Positions 29,194 to 37,067 of a stretch of 64,000 nucleotides of DNA are shown piece after piece (position 1 is the stretch's first letter; every line of letters starts with the position of its first letter). The stretch comes from an uncultured Caulobacter sp. (GTDB taxonomy: Bacteria; Pseudomonadota; Alphaproteobacteria; Caulobacterales; Caulobacteraceae). The position numbers and the translations under genes were made by a program. The DNA lies in assembly GCA_913776195.1 (NCBI GenBank), contig CAJYMH010000011.1:1-64000 (forward strand), in the 5' to 3' direction. The notes under the pieces were generated by a model. It was not told where the DNA came from. It ran no database searches and worked only from the letters and a program-made list of their open reading frames with translations.

Positions 29194-29847
29194 ATGCTGT
29201 TCGCCAAGAAGACCCTGGACCTGCCCACGCAAGCCGACGCCCTGCCGGGCCGGCCGGAGGCGATCCCCACCGCCGAGACCCACTTCATCAACGGCCATGC
29301 CCTAAAGGGCCCCTATCCCGACGGCCTGGAGACGGCCGTGTTCGGCATGGGCTGCTTCTGGGGTGTTGAGCGCATCTTCTGGAAGCTGCCGGGGGTCTAT
29401 GTGACCGCCGCCGGCTATGCGGGCGGGATCACCCCGAACCCGACCTATGAGGAAGCCTGCAGCGGCCGCACCGGCCATACCGAGGTGGTGCTGGTGGTCT
29501 ATGACCCCAAGATCATCACCTATGACGCCCTGCTGAAGACCTTCTGGGAGAACCACGACCCGACCCAGGGCATGCGCCAGGGCAACGACATCGGCACCCA
29601 GTACCGCTCGGCCATCTACGTCGCCAACGACGCACAGGCGGCCGCGGCCGCCGCGTCCAAGGCCGCATATCAGCAGGCGCTCTCTGACAAAGGCCTGGGC
29701 GCGATCACCACCGAGATCGTCGAGGCCGGCCCGTTCTACTTCGCCGAGGATTATCACCAGCAGTACCTGGCCAAGAACCCGAACGGCTACTGCGGCATCG
29801 GCGGCACGGGCGTCGTCTGTCCGATCGGTATCGGCGTCGAGGCGTGA
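29194..29847 (+). CDS. msrA: Peptide-methionine (S)-S-oxide reductase MsrA
   Basis: 217 residues from the ATG at 29194; an upstream in-frame ATG at 29128 would add an atypical tail. The catalytic motif GCFWG is present with Cys54, followed by [26 protein letters not shown] and a C-terminal segment with the resolving-type Cys pair ([18 protein letters not shown]). It reduces S-methionine sulfoxide in proteins using thioredoxin and protects against oxidative damage in the cytoplasm. The following yjbR-like gene starts inside its stop (GTGA), so the two are translated together. Confident assignment. Confidence 0.96.
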   Translation: MLFAKKTLDLPTQADALPGRPEAIPTAETHFINGHALKGPYPDGLETAVFGMGCFWGVERIFWKLPGVYVTAAGYAGGITPNPTYEEACSGRTGHTEVVLVVYDPKIITYDALLKTFWENHDPTQGMRQGNDIGTQYRSAIYVANDAQAAAAAASKAAYQQALSDKGLGAITTEIVEAGPFYFAEDYHQQYLAKNPNGYCGIGGTGVVCPIGIGVEA

Positions 29848-30194
29848 GCCCGCAGGCGTTTCACGGCGCCTGCATGGCCCTGCCGGCGGCGACCATGACC
29901 GTCCAGTGGGGCGACGACCACGTCTACAAGGTCGGCGGCAAGATGTTCGCCGTCGCCGGCCCCGGCGCGGGGAAGGGCGGCTTCTCGTTCAAGGCCTCGG
30001 ACCTGGCCTTCGAGGTGCTGACCGAGAACGGCATGGCCAAGCCCGCGCCCTATCTGGCCCGCGCCAAGTGGGTCTGGTTCGAGAGTCTTGAAGGCCTGGA
30101 CGAGGCGGAGGTCGCCGACTGGTTGAAGACCGCCCACGCCCTGGTCGCGGCCAAGCTGACCAAGGCGGCGCGCAGGGAGCTAGCGCTTCTCTGA
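29844..30194 (+). CDS. MmcQ/YjbR family protein
   Basis: 116 residues from a GTG overlapping the msrA stop. The sequence has the YjbR layout: an N-terminal helix, [46 protein letters not shown] and the C-terminal helical [20 protein letters not shown]. YjbR proteins have a 'double-wing' DNA-binding-like fold of uncertain role. Coupling to msrA may reflect shared expression only. Its 3' end overlaps the convergent DUF599 gene by 15 bp. Confidence 0.88.
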   Translation: MSPQAFHGACMALPAATMTVQWGDDHVYKVGGKMFAVAGPGAGKGGFSFKASDLAFEVLTENGMAKPAPYLARAKWVWFESLEGLDEAEVADWLKTAHALVAAKLTKAARRELALL

Positions 30195-30914
30195 CCGCTC
30201 GGGCCGGGGGCGGTCGGCGGGATGCGGCGCGCTTTCCAGAAGCACGCGGATCTCCCGGATCGCCGCCGAGGCCCGGCTGCGCCGCTGCCGCCACAGCAGC
30301 AGGAACATCGCCCCGCTCGTCGCCGCCAGGAACGCGATGGGCCCAAGAAGCCACGCCGCCCCAGCCAGAGCGAAGTAGTAGCCGCGGACCCCGGCGTTGA
30401 ACGCCGACAAGGCGGGGTTCAGCAGCCGCGCCGTCGCCTCGCCATAGGCCTTGGCCAGTTCAGGCGGCGCCTCCTGAGGGGCGGCGCCGATGGCGGCCAG
30501 GCAGTAGTTCATCTGTCGAATCGCCCAGATGAAATCGAGCAGGCCGCGCGCCAGGGCCACCAGAACCAGGGCCAGCTTGGCCTCGAACAGCATGCGCGTG
30601 GCCGGGGCCAGGACGGCCAGGCCCTCGATGCTTTTCCAGGTGCTGTCGCCGCCGAACAGCACGCCTGCCGCCGCCGCGATCAGCAGCAGGTTCGACGAGG
30701 CGAAGAACGAGGCCGAATTGATGGCGTGGCCCAGCAACTGGCCGTCCAGCAGGGTGATCTCCCGGTTGGCCATCTCGTTCATCCAGCCGCGCCGGACGAT
30801 GGTCATGTCGGTGTTGATCGCGCCGTTGTGCTGGCCCAGCCATCGCAGCAGCGGCTCATAGAACAGCCAGCAGAACAGGAAGACGCAAAGGACGGCGATG
30901 TCGAACAGCGGCAT
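30180..30914 (-). CDS. DUF599 family membrane protein
   Basis: 244 residues with about four to five membrane segments: [20 protein letters not shown] at the N-terminus, [20 protein letters not shown] (~75-95), a helix around [20 protein letters not shown], and [20 protein letters not shown] (~185-205). The motif WM.EMA.RE (residues ~45-52) after an N-terminal helix and [12 protein letters not shown] are typical of this alphaproteobacterial family, whose function is unknown. The C-terminal ~35 residues are basic and probably cytoplasmic. The upstream transporter gene (30918) ends 3 nt before its start, so both lie on one transcript. Confidence 0.82.
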   Translation of the reverse strand: MPLFDIAVLCVFLFCWLFYEPLLRWLGQHNGAINTDMTIVRRGWMNEMANREITLLDGQLLGHAINSASFFASSNLLLIAAAAGVLFGGDSTWKSIEGLAVLAPATRMLFEAKLALVLVALARGLLDFIWAIRQMNYCLAAIGAAPQEAPPELAKAYGEATARLLNPALSAFNAGVRGYYFALAGAAWLLGPIAFLAATSGAMFLLLWRQRRSRASAAIREIRVLLESAPHPADRPRPERSEKR

Positions 30915-30917
30915 GGC

Positions 30918-32249
30918 TCAATCCTCCACGATTCGGCTGTGCCGCGCCGTATCCTTGAGGATCAGCGATACGATGAGCGCCATGCCCATGACCGCCGCCA
31001 CATAGAGGTAGAAGCCCGTCTCCATGCCTTGCTGCTTGAACAGCAAGGCCACCGACTCTGCTGTTCCCCCGAACACCGCGTTGGCCAGGGCGTAGGGCAG
31101 GGCGACCCCGAGGGCGCGGACATGCACCGGGAACAGCTCCGCCTTGATGACCGCGCTGATCGCCGTGTAGCCGGACAGGATCAGCAGAGCTGACAGCATC
31201 AGACCGAAGGCGGCCCAGGCGCTGTCGGTGGCGGCGATCGCCGTCATGATCGGCCAGGTCAGCAGCGCCCCCAGGCCGAACGCTCCGACCAGCATGGTCT
31301 TGCGCCCCACCTTGTCCGACAGCCAGCCCACCAGCGGCTGGGCGACCATGAAGCAGAACAGGGCTCCGGCGCTGATCTCGGTCGCCTCCGTCTTGGAGAA
31401 GCCGGAGGTGTTGACCAGGAACTTCTGCATGTAGGTGGTGAAGGCGTAGAAGCCGAGCGAGCCGCCCGCCGTCAGACCGAGGATCATCAGGGTTTCGCGC
31501 GGATGCTGCCGGAACAGCATCATGGTCTTGCCGCGCTTCTCGACCGGGGCGGCGGCGTTGGTGAAGGCCGCGCTCTCCTCCAGCCCGCGCCGGATCCAGA
31601 AGACGATCACCGCTAGGGCCGCGCCGATGAAGAACGGGATGCGCCAGCCCCAGTCGGCCAGGGCCTCGGCGGGCATGACCCGCTGCAGCAGGATCAGCAC
31701 GCCCAGGGCGATCAGCTGTCCGGCGATCAGGGTGACGTACTGGAAGCTGGACCAGAACCCTCGACGGGCCCTGCCGGCCATCTCGGACATGTAGGTGGCG
31801 CTAGCCCCGTACTCCCCGCCCACCGACAGGCCTTGCAGGATGCGGGCGAGCAGCAGGATCAGGGGCGCGGCGGCCCCGATGCTGGCGAAGCCGGGGGTGA
31901 CCGCGATGACCAGGGCGCCGGCGCACATCATGGCCACCGACAGCGACAGGGCCGCGCGACGGCCGGCCCGGTCGGCGTATATGCCCATTATCCACGCGCC
32001 CAGCGGCCGCGCCAGGAAGCCCACGGCGAAGATCGCCGCCGCCTGCAGAAGCTGCGCGGTCTGGTCCCCCTTGGGGAAGAAGACGGGCGCGAAATAGAGG
32101 GAGAAGGACGAGTAGGCGAACCAGTCGTACCACTCGACCAGGTTGCCCGCCGACCCGCCCAGAATCGCCTTCAGGCGGGCCTGAGGAGTCAGGGATACGG
32201 ACGCGACAGGTACGGCTTCCCCACCGTCGACGACGCCCGTTTCAGACAT
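30918..32249 (-). CDS. MFS transporter, metabolite:H+ symporter (MHS) subfamily
   Basis: 443 residues, twelve hydrophobic segments. The N-terminal GNLVEWYDWFAYSSFSLYFA and PLGAWIMGIYADRAGRRAAL, then LQGLSVGGEYGASATYMSEM, identify the MHS subfamily that includes KgtP (2-oxoglutarate), ProP and shikimate permeases. It is an inner-membrane proton symporter for a dicarboxylate or osmolyte; the specific substrate cannot be read from sequence. A long inverted repeat lies in its leader and includes the GGGGGG ribosome binding region, suggesting translational control. The DUF599 gene follows after 3 nt. Confidence 0.9.
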   Translation of the reverse strand: MSETGVVDGGEAVPVASVSLTPQARLKAILGGSAGNLVEWYDWFAYSSFSLYFAPVFFPKGDQTAQLLQAAAIFAVGFLARPLGAWIMGIYADRAGRRAALSLSVAMMCAGALVIAVTPGFASIGAAAPLILLLARILQGLSVGGEYGASATYMSEMAGRARRGFWSSFQYVTLIAGQLIALGVLILLQRVMPAEALADWGWRIPFFIGAALAVIVFWIRRGLEESAAFTNAAAPVEKRGKTMMLFRQHPRETLMILGLTAGGSLGFYAFTTYMQKFLVNTSGFSKTEATEISAGALFCFMVAQPLVGWLSDKVGRKTMLVGAFGLGALLTWPIMTAIAATDSAWAAFGLMLSALLILSGYTAISAVIKAELFPVHVRALGVALPYALANAVFGGTAESVALLFKQQGMETGFYLYVAAVMGMALIVSLILKDTARHSRIVED

Positions 32250-32257
32250 TGAGATTC

Positions 32258-32308
32258 CCCCCGCCGCTTAAGGCCTTGGCCGGAGCCTAGGCGAAGAAGC
32301 GGCGGGGG
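32258..32308 (-). promoter_or_regulatory. Leader hairpin overlapping the MHS transporter ribosome binding site
   Basis: Perfect 12-bp arms (CCCCCGCCGCTT at 32258-32269 and AAGCGGCGGGGG at 32297-32308) flank a 27-nt loop that itself contains AGGCCT and CCTAGG palindromes. On the minus strand the second arm ends 8 nt before the transporter ATG and includes its G-rich ribosome binding site. There is no T tract, so it is a better candidate for translational masking than for termination of the upstream DUF3309 transcript. Confidence 0.5.
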
Positions 32309-32315
32309 TGAAACA

Positions 32316-32471
32316 CTAGATCCTGCCGATCAGCACCAAGATGATGATGATCACCAGGACGAGGCCCAGGCCGCCCGAAGGGAAGTAGCCCCACGAGCGC
32401 GAATAGCCCCACGACGGCAGCGCGCCGATGAGAGCCAGGATCAGGATGATGATCAGGATAGTGCCGAGCAT
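32316..32471 (-). CDS. DUF3309 small membrane protein
   Basis: 51 residues from the ATG at 32471, with GGGAGGAAAACC just upstream; the longer frame to 32519 lacks a site. The sequence is two hydrophobic stretches around a conserved aromatic turn: TILIIILILALIGALPSW, then YSRSWGYFPSGGLG and LVLVIIIILVLIGRI. This matches DUF3309, a widespread 50-residue membrane protein of unknown function, often induced in stress or stationary phase in proteobacteria. A monocistronic gene seems likely. Confidence 0.88.
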   Translation of the reverse strand: MLGTILIIILILALIGALPSWGYSRSWGYFPSGGLGLVLVIIIILVLIGRI

Positions 32472-32548
32472 GGTTTTCCTCCCATGCGACGCCGCCAAGG
32501 CGCCGCTTCGGCTGGACAACCCGCGTTGGTCGTATCCGGTTCCGGACG

Positions 32549-32944
32549 CTAGCTCGGTGCGTCCTCGGCCCTATGCAGGCCCACGTGCCAAAGCAGACCG
32601 ATGAAGGCGCCCTTGATCCTGGGCAGCAACAGCAGGGTGAGGGCGGCCAGCGGGATCAGCGTCAGGGGCAGGGTGACCGCAACCGGCCATTCCCAGACGA
32701 ATGGGAAGAACAGCAGCGGCGCGACGATCAGGTGCCCGACGATCAGTATGGTCACATACGCCGGGCCGTCGTCGGCGGGGTAGCGGGCCAGTTCGTGGCC
32801 GCATGTCTCACAGTCATGATCGACCTTGAGGTAGCGGCGATAAAGCCGTCCTTGCCCGCAGGCGGGGCATTTGTGCGCCAGGCCGCGCCGGATGGCGGTC
32901 ATCAGGCTGGCGGCGGCGCTCGCGGAATGGTCCGTCTCGCTCAT
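32549..32944 (-). CDS. DUF983 family membrane protein with zinc-ribbon-like N-terminus
   Basis: 131 residues from the ATG at 32944 (MSETDHSASAA); an upstream frame to 32998 is probably not translated. Residues ~20-50 carry two Cys pairs, CPACGQG and CETCGHE, typical of a metal-binding ribbon, followed by DDGPAYVTILIVGHLIVAPL and a second hydrophobic segment LTLIPLAALTLLLLPRIKGA, ending LLWHVGLHRA. This is the DUF983 pattern, found next to cytochrome oxidase genes in many alphaproteobacteria; no such gene is present here. The function is unknown. Confidence 0.88.
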   Translation of the reverse strand: MSETDHSASAAASLMTAIRRGLAHKCPACGQGRLYRRYLKVDHDCETCGHELARYPADDGPAYVTILIVGHLIVAPLLFFPFVWEWPVAVTLPLTLIPLAALTLLLLPRIKGAFIGLLWHVGLHRAEDAPS

Positions 32945-33036
32945 CGGCGGCGGTATGCACGGAACGCAGGTGTTGGGGAAGAGGGCCGAAGGTCGCAAGC
33001 CTCGCCTTTGCGGAACTGCCCGCCGTCGCCTGCTGT

Positions 33037-33052
33037 TCTCCTTGAAAGGAGA
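33037..33052 (+). promoter_or_regulatory. Hairpin sequestering the Shine-Dalgarno of the 73-residue gene
   Basis: TCTCCTT (33037-33043) and AAGGAGA (33046-33052) are perfectly complementary; a 6-bp stem with a TGAA tetraloop would bury the entire AAGGAG core. The start codon is at 33058. This geometry is that of a minimal RNA thermometer or another translation switch. Confidence 0.45.
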
Positions 33053-33057
33053 CGCCC

Positions 33058-33279
33058 ATGACCCAGGCCTCGATACCCGGCAATGACAATGAAAACCTGA
33101 AGGACGCCCTGCGCCGCGCCACCGCTCCGAACGGCGAAGCCGAGGGCGAAATCGCCGCGGATGACGTCGGCGCCACGACCTTGGCGGAAAAGGTCGCCCG
33201 ACAGGCCGAGCCCCGCCACATCGACAAGGAAGAGAAGGCCGAAGTGGCGGAGGAAGCCTCGCGGCAAAGCGACGCCTGA
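33058..33279 (+). CDS. Small acidic hypothetical protein with a masked ribosome binding site
   Basis: 73 residues, rich in Glu, Ala and Asp, with no hydrophobic segment (MTQASIPGNDNENLKDALRR; ends VAEEASRQSDA). Predicted to be soluble and partly disordered. I do not recognise it. The ATG has an excellent site (AAGGAGA, 5 nt spacing), but that site is one arm of the perfect inverted repeat TCTCCTT-GA-AAGGAGA (33037-33052), so translation could depend on melting this small hairpin. It is divergent from the DUF983 gene. Confidence 0.7.
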   Translation: MTQASIPGNDNENLKDALRRATAPNGEAEGEIAADDVGATTLAEKVARQAEPRHIDKEEKAEVAEEASRQSDA

Positions 33280-33350
33280 AACAATCGCGCCCTTTTCCCG
33301 CCTTCGGGACGCACTAGCTTCGCGAAGTGTTCAAGGTGAAGGATGTCGTC

Positions 33351-33902
33351 ATGAGCCGCTTGTCCGCAGCCGCTGTCCTTCTCGCATTGGCCGCGACGCC
33401 GGCCTTCGCCAATGACGCGCCGATCGCCACCCGCCCAGTCGAGCCTCCAGCGACCACACCGGCCGCGACGCCGACGGCGGACCCGGTCTTCAAGCCGATG
33501 ACCACGTCTGAACAGATCGCCGGCTATCTAGCCTCCTCGCCCGCGGTGGCGGACGACGCCTCGCCGGACGCGATGCTGCGGCGCGACCTGTCGCGCTACC
33601 TGACCCCCACGGCCAGGACCCGCATGGACCGTCAGGTGCACGGCGAGGTCACGGCGATGATCGGTACGGGTGGCGCGCGCGGCGCCTGGGGCACGGTCTC
33701 TATGCCCGTGGGCGAGACCGGAACGCTCACCCTGTCAGGCGGCGAGGGGCGCAATCTTTATCGCGCCTGGCCGGGCTACGGCTACCGCCCCGGCATGATC
33801 GATCCGTTGATCGGCCCGATGAACGGGCCTTATGGCGGCGCTTATGACCGAAGCCTCGGCCTGGAGTTCTCGTCCGAAGCGCCGCCGATCTCAGGCAACT
33901 AG
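33351..33902 (+). CDS. Secreted hypothetical protein
   Basis: 183 residues from the ATG at 33351 (AAGGATG upstream); a GTG at 33327 would place charged residues before the signal peptide. The N-terminus is a clean signal peptide (MSRLSAAAVLLALAATPAFA). A Pro/Thr/Ala-rich linker follows (~25-50), then a region with SEQIAGYLASSP and RRDLSRYLTPTARTRMD and a Gly-rich end (GYGYRPGMIDPLIGPMNGPY). I do not recognise a domain. It is probably periplasmic or outer-surface. Its TAG overlaps the stop of the convergent entericidin-like gene through CTAG. Confidence 0.75.
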   Translation: MSRLSAAAVLLALAATPAFANDAPIATRPVEPPATTPAATPTADPVFKPMTTSEQIAGYLASSPAVADDASPDAMLRRDLSRYLTPTARTRMDRQVHGEVTAMIGTGGARGAWGTVSMPVGETGTLTLSGGEGRNLYRAWPGYGYRPGMIDPLIGPMNGPYGGAYDRSLGLEFSSEAPPISGN

Positions 33903-34039
33903 CGCTTGGCGTCCTCGGCCGTGCCGGTCACCGCACGGCCGGCGGCGGTGACATCGCGGCCGACGCCGGAGATCGTGTTGCAGGCGGTCGCCGCCAGCAG
34001 GACGGCGAGCAGGGCGGCGGGGACGAGAATCTTGCGCAT
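33899..34039 (-). CDS. Entericidin A/B-family small lipoprotein
   Basis: 46 residues. An ATG at 34039 with GGAG upstream opens MRKILVPAALLAVLLAATAC, a lipoprotein signal with the lipobox ATAC (Cys20), followed by NTISGVGRDVTAAGRAVTGT and AEDAKR. The pattern CNT-x-GxGxD-x-G is the entericidin signature. In E. coli, EcnA/EcnB are an antidote/toxin lipoprotein pair induced in stationary phase; a single copy of uncertain role is usual in alphaproteobacteria. It would be an inner- or outer-membrane-anchored lipoprotein. No second copy is seen nearby. Confidence 0.88.
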   Translation of the reverse strand: MRKILVPAALLAVLLAATACNTISGVGRDVTAAGRAVTGTAEDAKR

Positions 34040-34317
34040 GGGGGAGCTCCGCTATGGATACGGTGAAGCTTTACCCAATTGCGGGTGATGACGTCAAAAG
34101 CTTGACCGCTATGCGACGGCGCCTTGGCGCGCGCCGTTCATCGATAAATTACTGCAACGCCCGGTTGGTCTCTTGCCAGAAGGTAACAAGGGTTATGGAA
34201 TGCCCTTGGATGGAGGTTGCTGGCTGGGAGCGCGGGATGGGGCCCGCGGCCGAAGGCATAGCCGTCGCTGTCCGAAGGGGGGGCCGCATCGGTCTCGTTT
34301 CAAAAGGGGGTTTTCCC

Positions 34318-34974
34318 ATGCGCGCGCTCGCCGCAATCGCTGCAGTGTCAGCATTCGCCTTCGCCGGCCAGGCTTCGGCCGCCGATCTTGTCTATAAGCA
34401 CAAGAAGGGACCGGAGGCTCTGGCTCCCTATGACGGCTTTGCGCTCTGGCAAATCCAGGCGCGATGCGCTGGCCTGATGGACGGCCTGACCGCCTTCGAG
34501 GCGGCGCGTTCGCGCTCGACCGAGCGAAGCGCCGCCGCCGCCTCATACTTCCACCTGGAGGCGGTGAAGCGCTACATGGTCGATCGGGGCGTGAAGTCCG
34601 ACCAGGCGCGCTCCGACCTGGCCTCCTATGTCACGCTGGGCCGCACGACCTTCGACGAGGCCATCGCCGCCCGTGGCGCTGTGACGGGCGGCCGCACGCC
34701 CGCTAACATGTACCTCAATGAGTGCGCGACCGTCGGCGAGCACTTCTCTCCGCCCTCCAGCGCGCCGCCCAAGATTCTGCTGGCGGACATGTCGGGCCAG
34801 GAGATCGTCTGCAAGAGGGTCGAGCAGGTCGGTTCGCGCATGGGCAAGCGCATCTGCAAGACGCGTGAGGACATGGCCGAAGAAGAGCGCGAGACGAAGG
34901 AAATCCAGCGTCGCATGATCGAGCTGGGCGGTTGCCGCAGCGGCGGCAACGGCGGCTGCAGTCCGGGCATCTGA
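34318..34974 (+). CDS. Secreted hypothetical protein with Cys-containing C-terminus
   Basis: 218 residues from the ATG at 34318, chosen for AAGGGGG upstream and because a signal peptide begins there (MRALAAIAAVSAFAFAGQAS, cleavage after ASA). The mature protein is mostly helical (FALWQIQARCAGLMDGLTAF, FHLEAVKRYMVDRGVKSDQA) and contains five visible Cys, including IVCKRVEQVGSRMGKRICKT and the terminal CRSGGNGGCSPGI. The IVCKRVxxxGSRxGKRICKT segment is a small conserved motif found at the end of other alphaproteobacterial secreted proteins. Function unknown. A terminator follows. Confidence 0.78.
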   Translation: MRALAAIAAVSAFAFAGQASAADLVYKHKKGPEALAPYDGFALWQIQARCAGLMDGLTAFEAARSRSTERSAAAASYFHLEAVKRYMVDRGVKSDQARSDLASYVTLGRTTFDEAIAARGAVTGGRTPANMYLNECATVGEHFSPPSSAPPKILLADMSGQEIVCKRVEQVGSRMGKRICKTREDMAEEERETKEIQRRMIELGGCRSGGNGGCSPGI

Positions 34975-34992
34975 TCTCGCCGAAATCGCGAA

Positions 34993-35020
34993 GGGCGCGG
35001 AGCGATCCGCGCCCCTTTTC
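34993..35020 (+). terminator. Rho-independent terminator
   Basis: A perfect 9-bp stem GGGCGCGGA (34993-35001) / TCCGCGCCC (35006-35014) with loop GCGA is followed by CTTTTC. It ends the secreted-protein transcript and lies exactly at the 3' end of the convergent pseudouridine synthase gene. Confidence 0.85.
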
Positions 35021-35793
35021 TATGCCCCCGCGCCGCCCTTGATCAGGGCGGTGCGTTCTTCAGCGGTCAGCACTCGCCATCGGCCCTCCGGCAGGTCGCC
35101 CAGGGTCAGTTCGCCGACGCGGACGCGCAGCAGGTCGACGACCCGCAGCTCCACCAGATCGCACATGCGGCGGATCTGGCGGTTGCGGCCTTCCTTGAGG
35201 ATGAAGCGCAGGGTCTGGCCTTCGACCACCTCAACCTTTGCGTGCTTCAGTTTGCGGCCGTCCAGTTCCAGCCCCCAGCGCAGCATGGCCAGCTTCCGGG
35301 CGTCAATCTTGCCGGCCACGCGGACCAGGTATTCCTTTTCCAGGTCGGAAGCCGGACCGATGACAGCCTTGGCCACCACGCCGTCCTCCGAAAGGATCAG
35401 CAAGCCCCGCGAGTCCTGGTCCAGGCGGCCCACCGGGGCGAACTTGTTCTTGAAGCCGGGGATCGACGGGCTCTCGCCATATAGGGCTTGGCGGGTCAGC
35501 AGACGCACCGCGGGGATCTGCTCCCCTTCCGGGGTGCCGGACACGATCCCGACTGGCTTGTGCAGCATCACGGTGAGGGCGCTTTCCAGCTTGGCGGTGG
35601 CGCGGTCGGCCAGGACCAGGGTTTGGCCTGGCAGGATTTTGCGGCCCGCGTCGCTGACGGTCTCGCCGTCAATTGAGACCAGCCCGTCGGCGATCAGGCC
35701 CTCGGCTTCGCGGCGGGAGCAAACGCCGCTCTGGGCGAGCCAGCGGTTCACCCGCTGGGGTTCGGCGTCGTCATAGCGTCGGGTCCAGGCCAT
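35020..35793 (-). CDS. Pseudouridine synthase, RluB/RluF type (S4 domain plus catalytic domain)
   Basis: 257 residues. The N-terminal S4 RNA-binding domain (~10-65) reads RVNRWLAQSGVCSRREAEGL; the catalytic domain carries LHKPVGIVSG, the active-site motif VGRLDQDSRGLLIL with the catalytic Asp, EKEYLVRV and EGRNRQIRRMC. The C-terminus LPEGRWRVLTAEE also matches. These features point to the RluF subgroup, which modifies 23S rRNA near U2604 in E. coli, although RluB/RluE-like function is possible. Length is slightly shorter than E. coli RluF. Cytoplasmic ribosome maturation role; probably monocistronic. Confidence 0.9.
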   Translation of the reverse strand: MAWTRRYDDAEPQRVNRWLAQSGVCSRREAEGLIADGLVSIDGETVSDAGRKILPGQTLVLADRATAKLESALTVMLHKPVGIVSGTPEGEQIPAVRLLTRQALYGESPSIPGFKNKFAPVGRLDQDSRGLLILSEDGVVAKAVIGPASDLEKEYLVRVAGKIDARKLAMLRWGLELDGRKLKHAKVEVVEGQTLRFILKEGRNRQIRRMCDLVELRVVDLLRVRVGELTLGDLPEGRWRVLTAEERTALIKGGAGA

Positions 35794-35891
35794 GGCGGGG
35801 TTCTAGGGCGCCAGGCGCCTTGGCCGCAGCAAAAATCCGCAGCATCCTCGCCTTCAACCAAGACAAGCGGCGAAGCCGCGACGGGGGGAAG

Positions 35892-36584
35892 ATGACGACG
35901 AGGCGTGGGGGGCTTGTCCACAATCTGGTGCTGGCGGCGGCGATCGCGGCGGGGCTCAGCTACATGGCGTCGTGGCAGATGCCGCTGACGCCGTGGATCA
36001 GCACCGCTTGGAAGGGGGCGGCGGTGTCGCTGCTGGCGATCTACGCCGCCTTGAAGGCCAGGGACGTTGACGGCTGGCTGGCCTGCGCCATGCTGGCGCT
36101 CTACGCCCTGGGGGATGTCTTGCTCGATGCGATCGGGCTGACGCGAGGCGCGGTGGCGTTCCTGGCCGGGCACATCGTCGCCATGGTGCTGTACGCCCGC
36201 AACCACGCCGGGCTTCCCTTACCTAGGGCGCTGGTCGCCTGGGCGATCGTGCCGATGACGGTGGCGATCTCCTGGCAATTGCCCAGCGACCGCGACGTCG
36301 CGCCCGGGGTGGCGCTCTATGCGCTCGGCCTGTCGCTGATGGCGGGGGCGGCCTTGAACAGCCGGTTCAGCGCCGCCGGGGCCGGGCTGGGTGCGGTGCT
36401 GTTCGTAATCTCGGACCTCCTGATCTTCGCCCGCATCGGGCCGATGGAGGGCCAAGCTTGGGTCGGGTTCGGGGTCTGGGGGCTCTATCTGGCAGGCAAC
36501 GTCCTGATCTGCCTAGGCGTGACGCGGACGCTTGAGAAAGATTCCAGAGAGGTGTCGGATCGCCAGACCGCCCAACGTCCTTAG
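35892..36584 (+). CDS. Lysoplasmalogenase-like YhhN family membrane protein
   Basis: 230 residues from the ATG at 35892 (ACGGGGGGAAG upstream). Seven to eight hydrophobic segments with the family motifs WKGAAVSLLAIYAAL, ALGDVLLDAIG, VAFLAGHIVAMVLYAR and VISDLLIFARI. YhhN/TMEM86 proteins cleave the vinyl-ether bond of lysoplasmalogens in animals; bacterial members have a similar fold and less certain substrate. The conserved acidic residues in GDVLLD and SDLLIF are present. The DUF1428 gene starts 27 nt downstream. Confidence 0.88.
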   Translation: MTTRRGGLVHNLVLAAAIAAGLSYMASWQMPLTPWISTAWKGAAVSLLAIYAALKARDVDGWLACAMLALYALGDVLLDAIGLTRGAVAFLAGHIVAMVLYARNHAGLPLPRALVAWAIVPMTVAISWQLPSDRDVAPGVALYALGLSLMAGAALNSRFSAAGAGLGAVLFVISDLLIFARIGPMEGQAWVGFGVWGLYLAGNVLICLGVTRTLEKDSREVSDRQTAQRP

Positions 36585-36611
36585 GACGTGAACCCCAAAG
36601 GAGACGACCCC

Positions 36612-36965
36612 ATGGCCTATGTCGATGGTTTCCTGCTCGCGGTCCCCAAGGACAAGATGGACGCCTATAAGGAGATGGCCGAACTCGGCCGCACGGTGTG
36701 GATGGAGTACGGCGCGCTGTCCTATGTCGAGGCCAAGGCCGACGACGTGCCCTATGGTGAGCTGACCTCGTTTCCGCGAGCCGTCCAAGCCAAGGACGAC
36801 GAGGTCGTGATCTTCTCTTTCATCACCTACAACGACCGCGCTCATCGCGATGAGATCATGGCTAAGGTGATGGCCGATGAGCGCATGAAGCCGGGCATGG
36901 AGAACATGCCCTTTGATGGCAAACGCATGATCTTCGGCGGGTTCGAGGTCTTCGTGCAGGCCTGA
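36612..36965 (+). CDS. DUF1428 family protein
   Basis: 117 residues from the ATG at 36612, which has AAAGGAGACG upstream; an ATG at 36588 is likely not used. The sequence YVDGFLLAVPKDKMDAYKEM, GALSYVEAKADDVPYGELTS, FSFITYNDRAHRDEIMAKVM and MPFDGKRMIFGGFEVFV is the full DUF1428 pattern: a ferredoxin-like (dimeric alpha-beta barrel) fold of unknown activity, common in oxidative-stress and metabolic contexts. Cytoplasmic. It is cotranscribed with the YhhN gene. Confidence 0.93.
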   Translation: MAYVDGFLLAVPKDKMDAYKEMAELGRTVWMEYGALSYVEAKADDVPYGELTSFPRAVQAKDDEVVIFSFITYNDRAHRDEIMAKVMADERMKPGMENMPFDGKRMIFGGFEVFVQA

Positions 36966-37067
36966 TTGCGCGCATCGTGCTGGCGAAGTGGGATGGGCGG
37001 CAATCCTGAATTGGATGCGGCCCGTCTCTGCTTTATCTTCAGCGCCGCTGACGCGGAGGCGCTGGAC

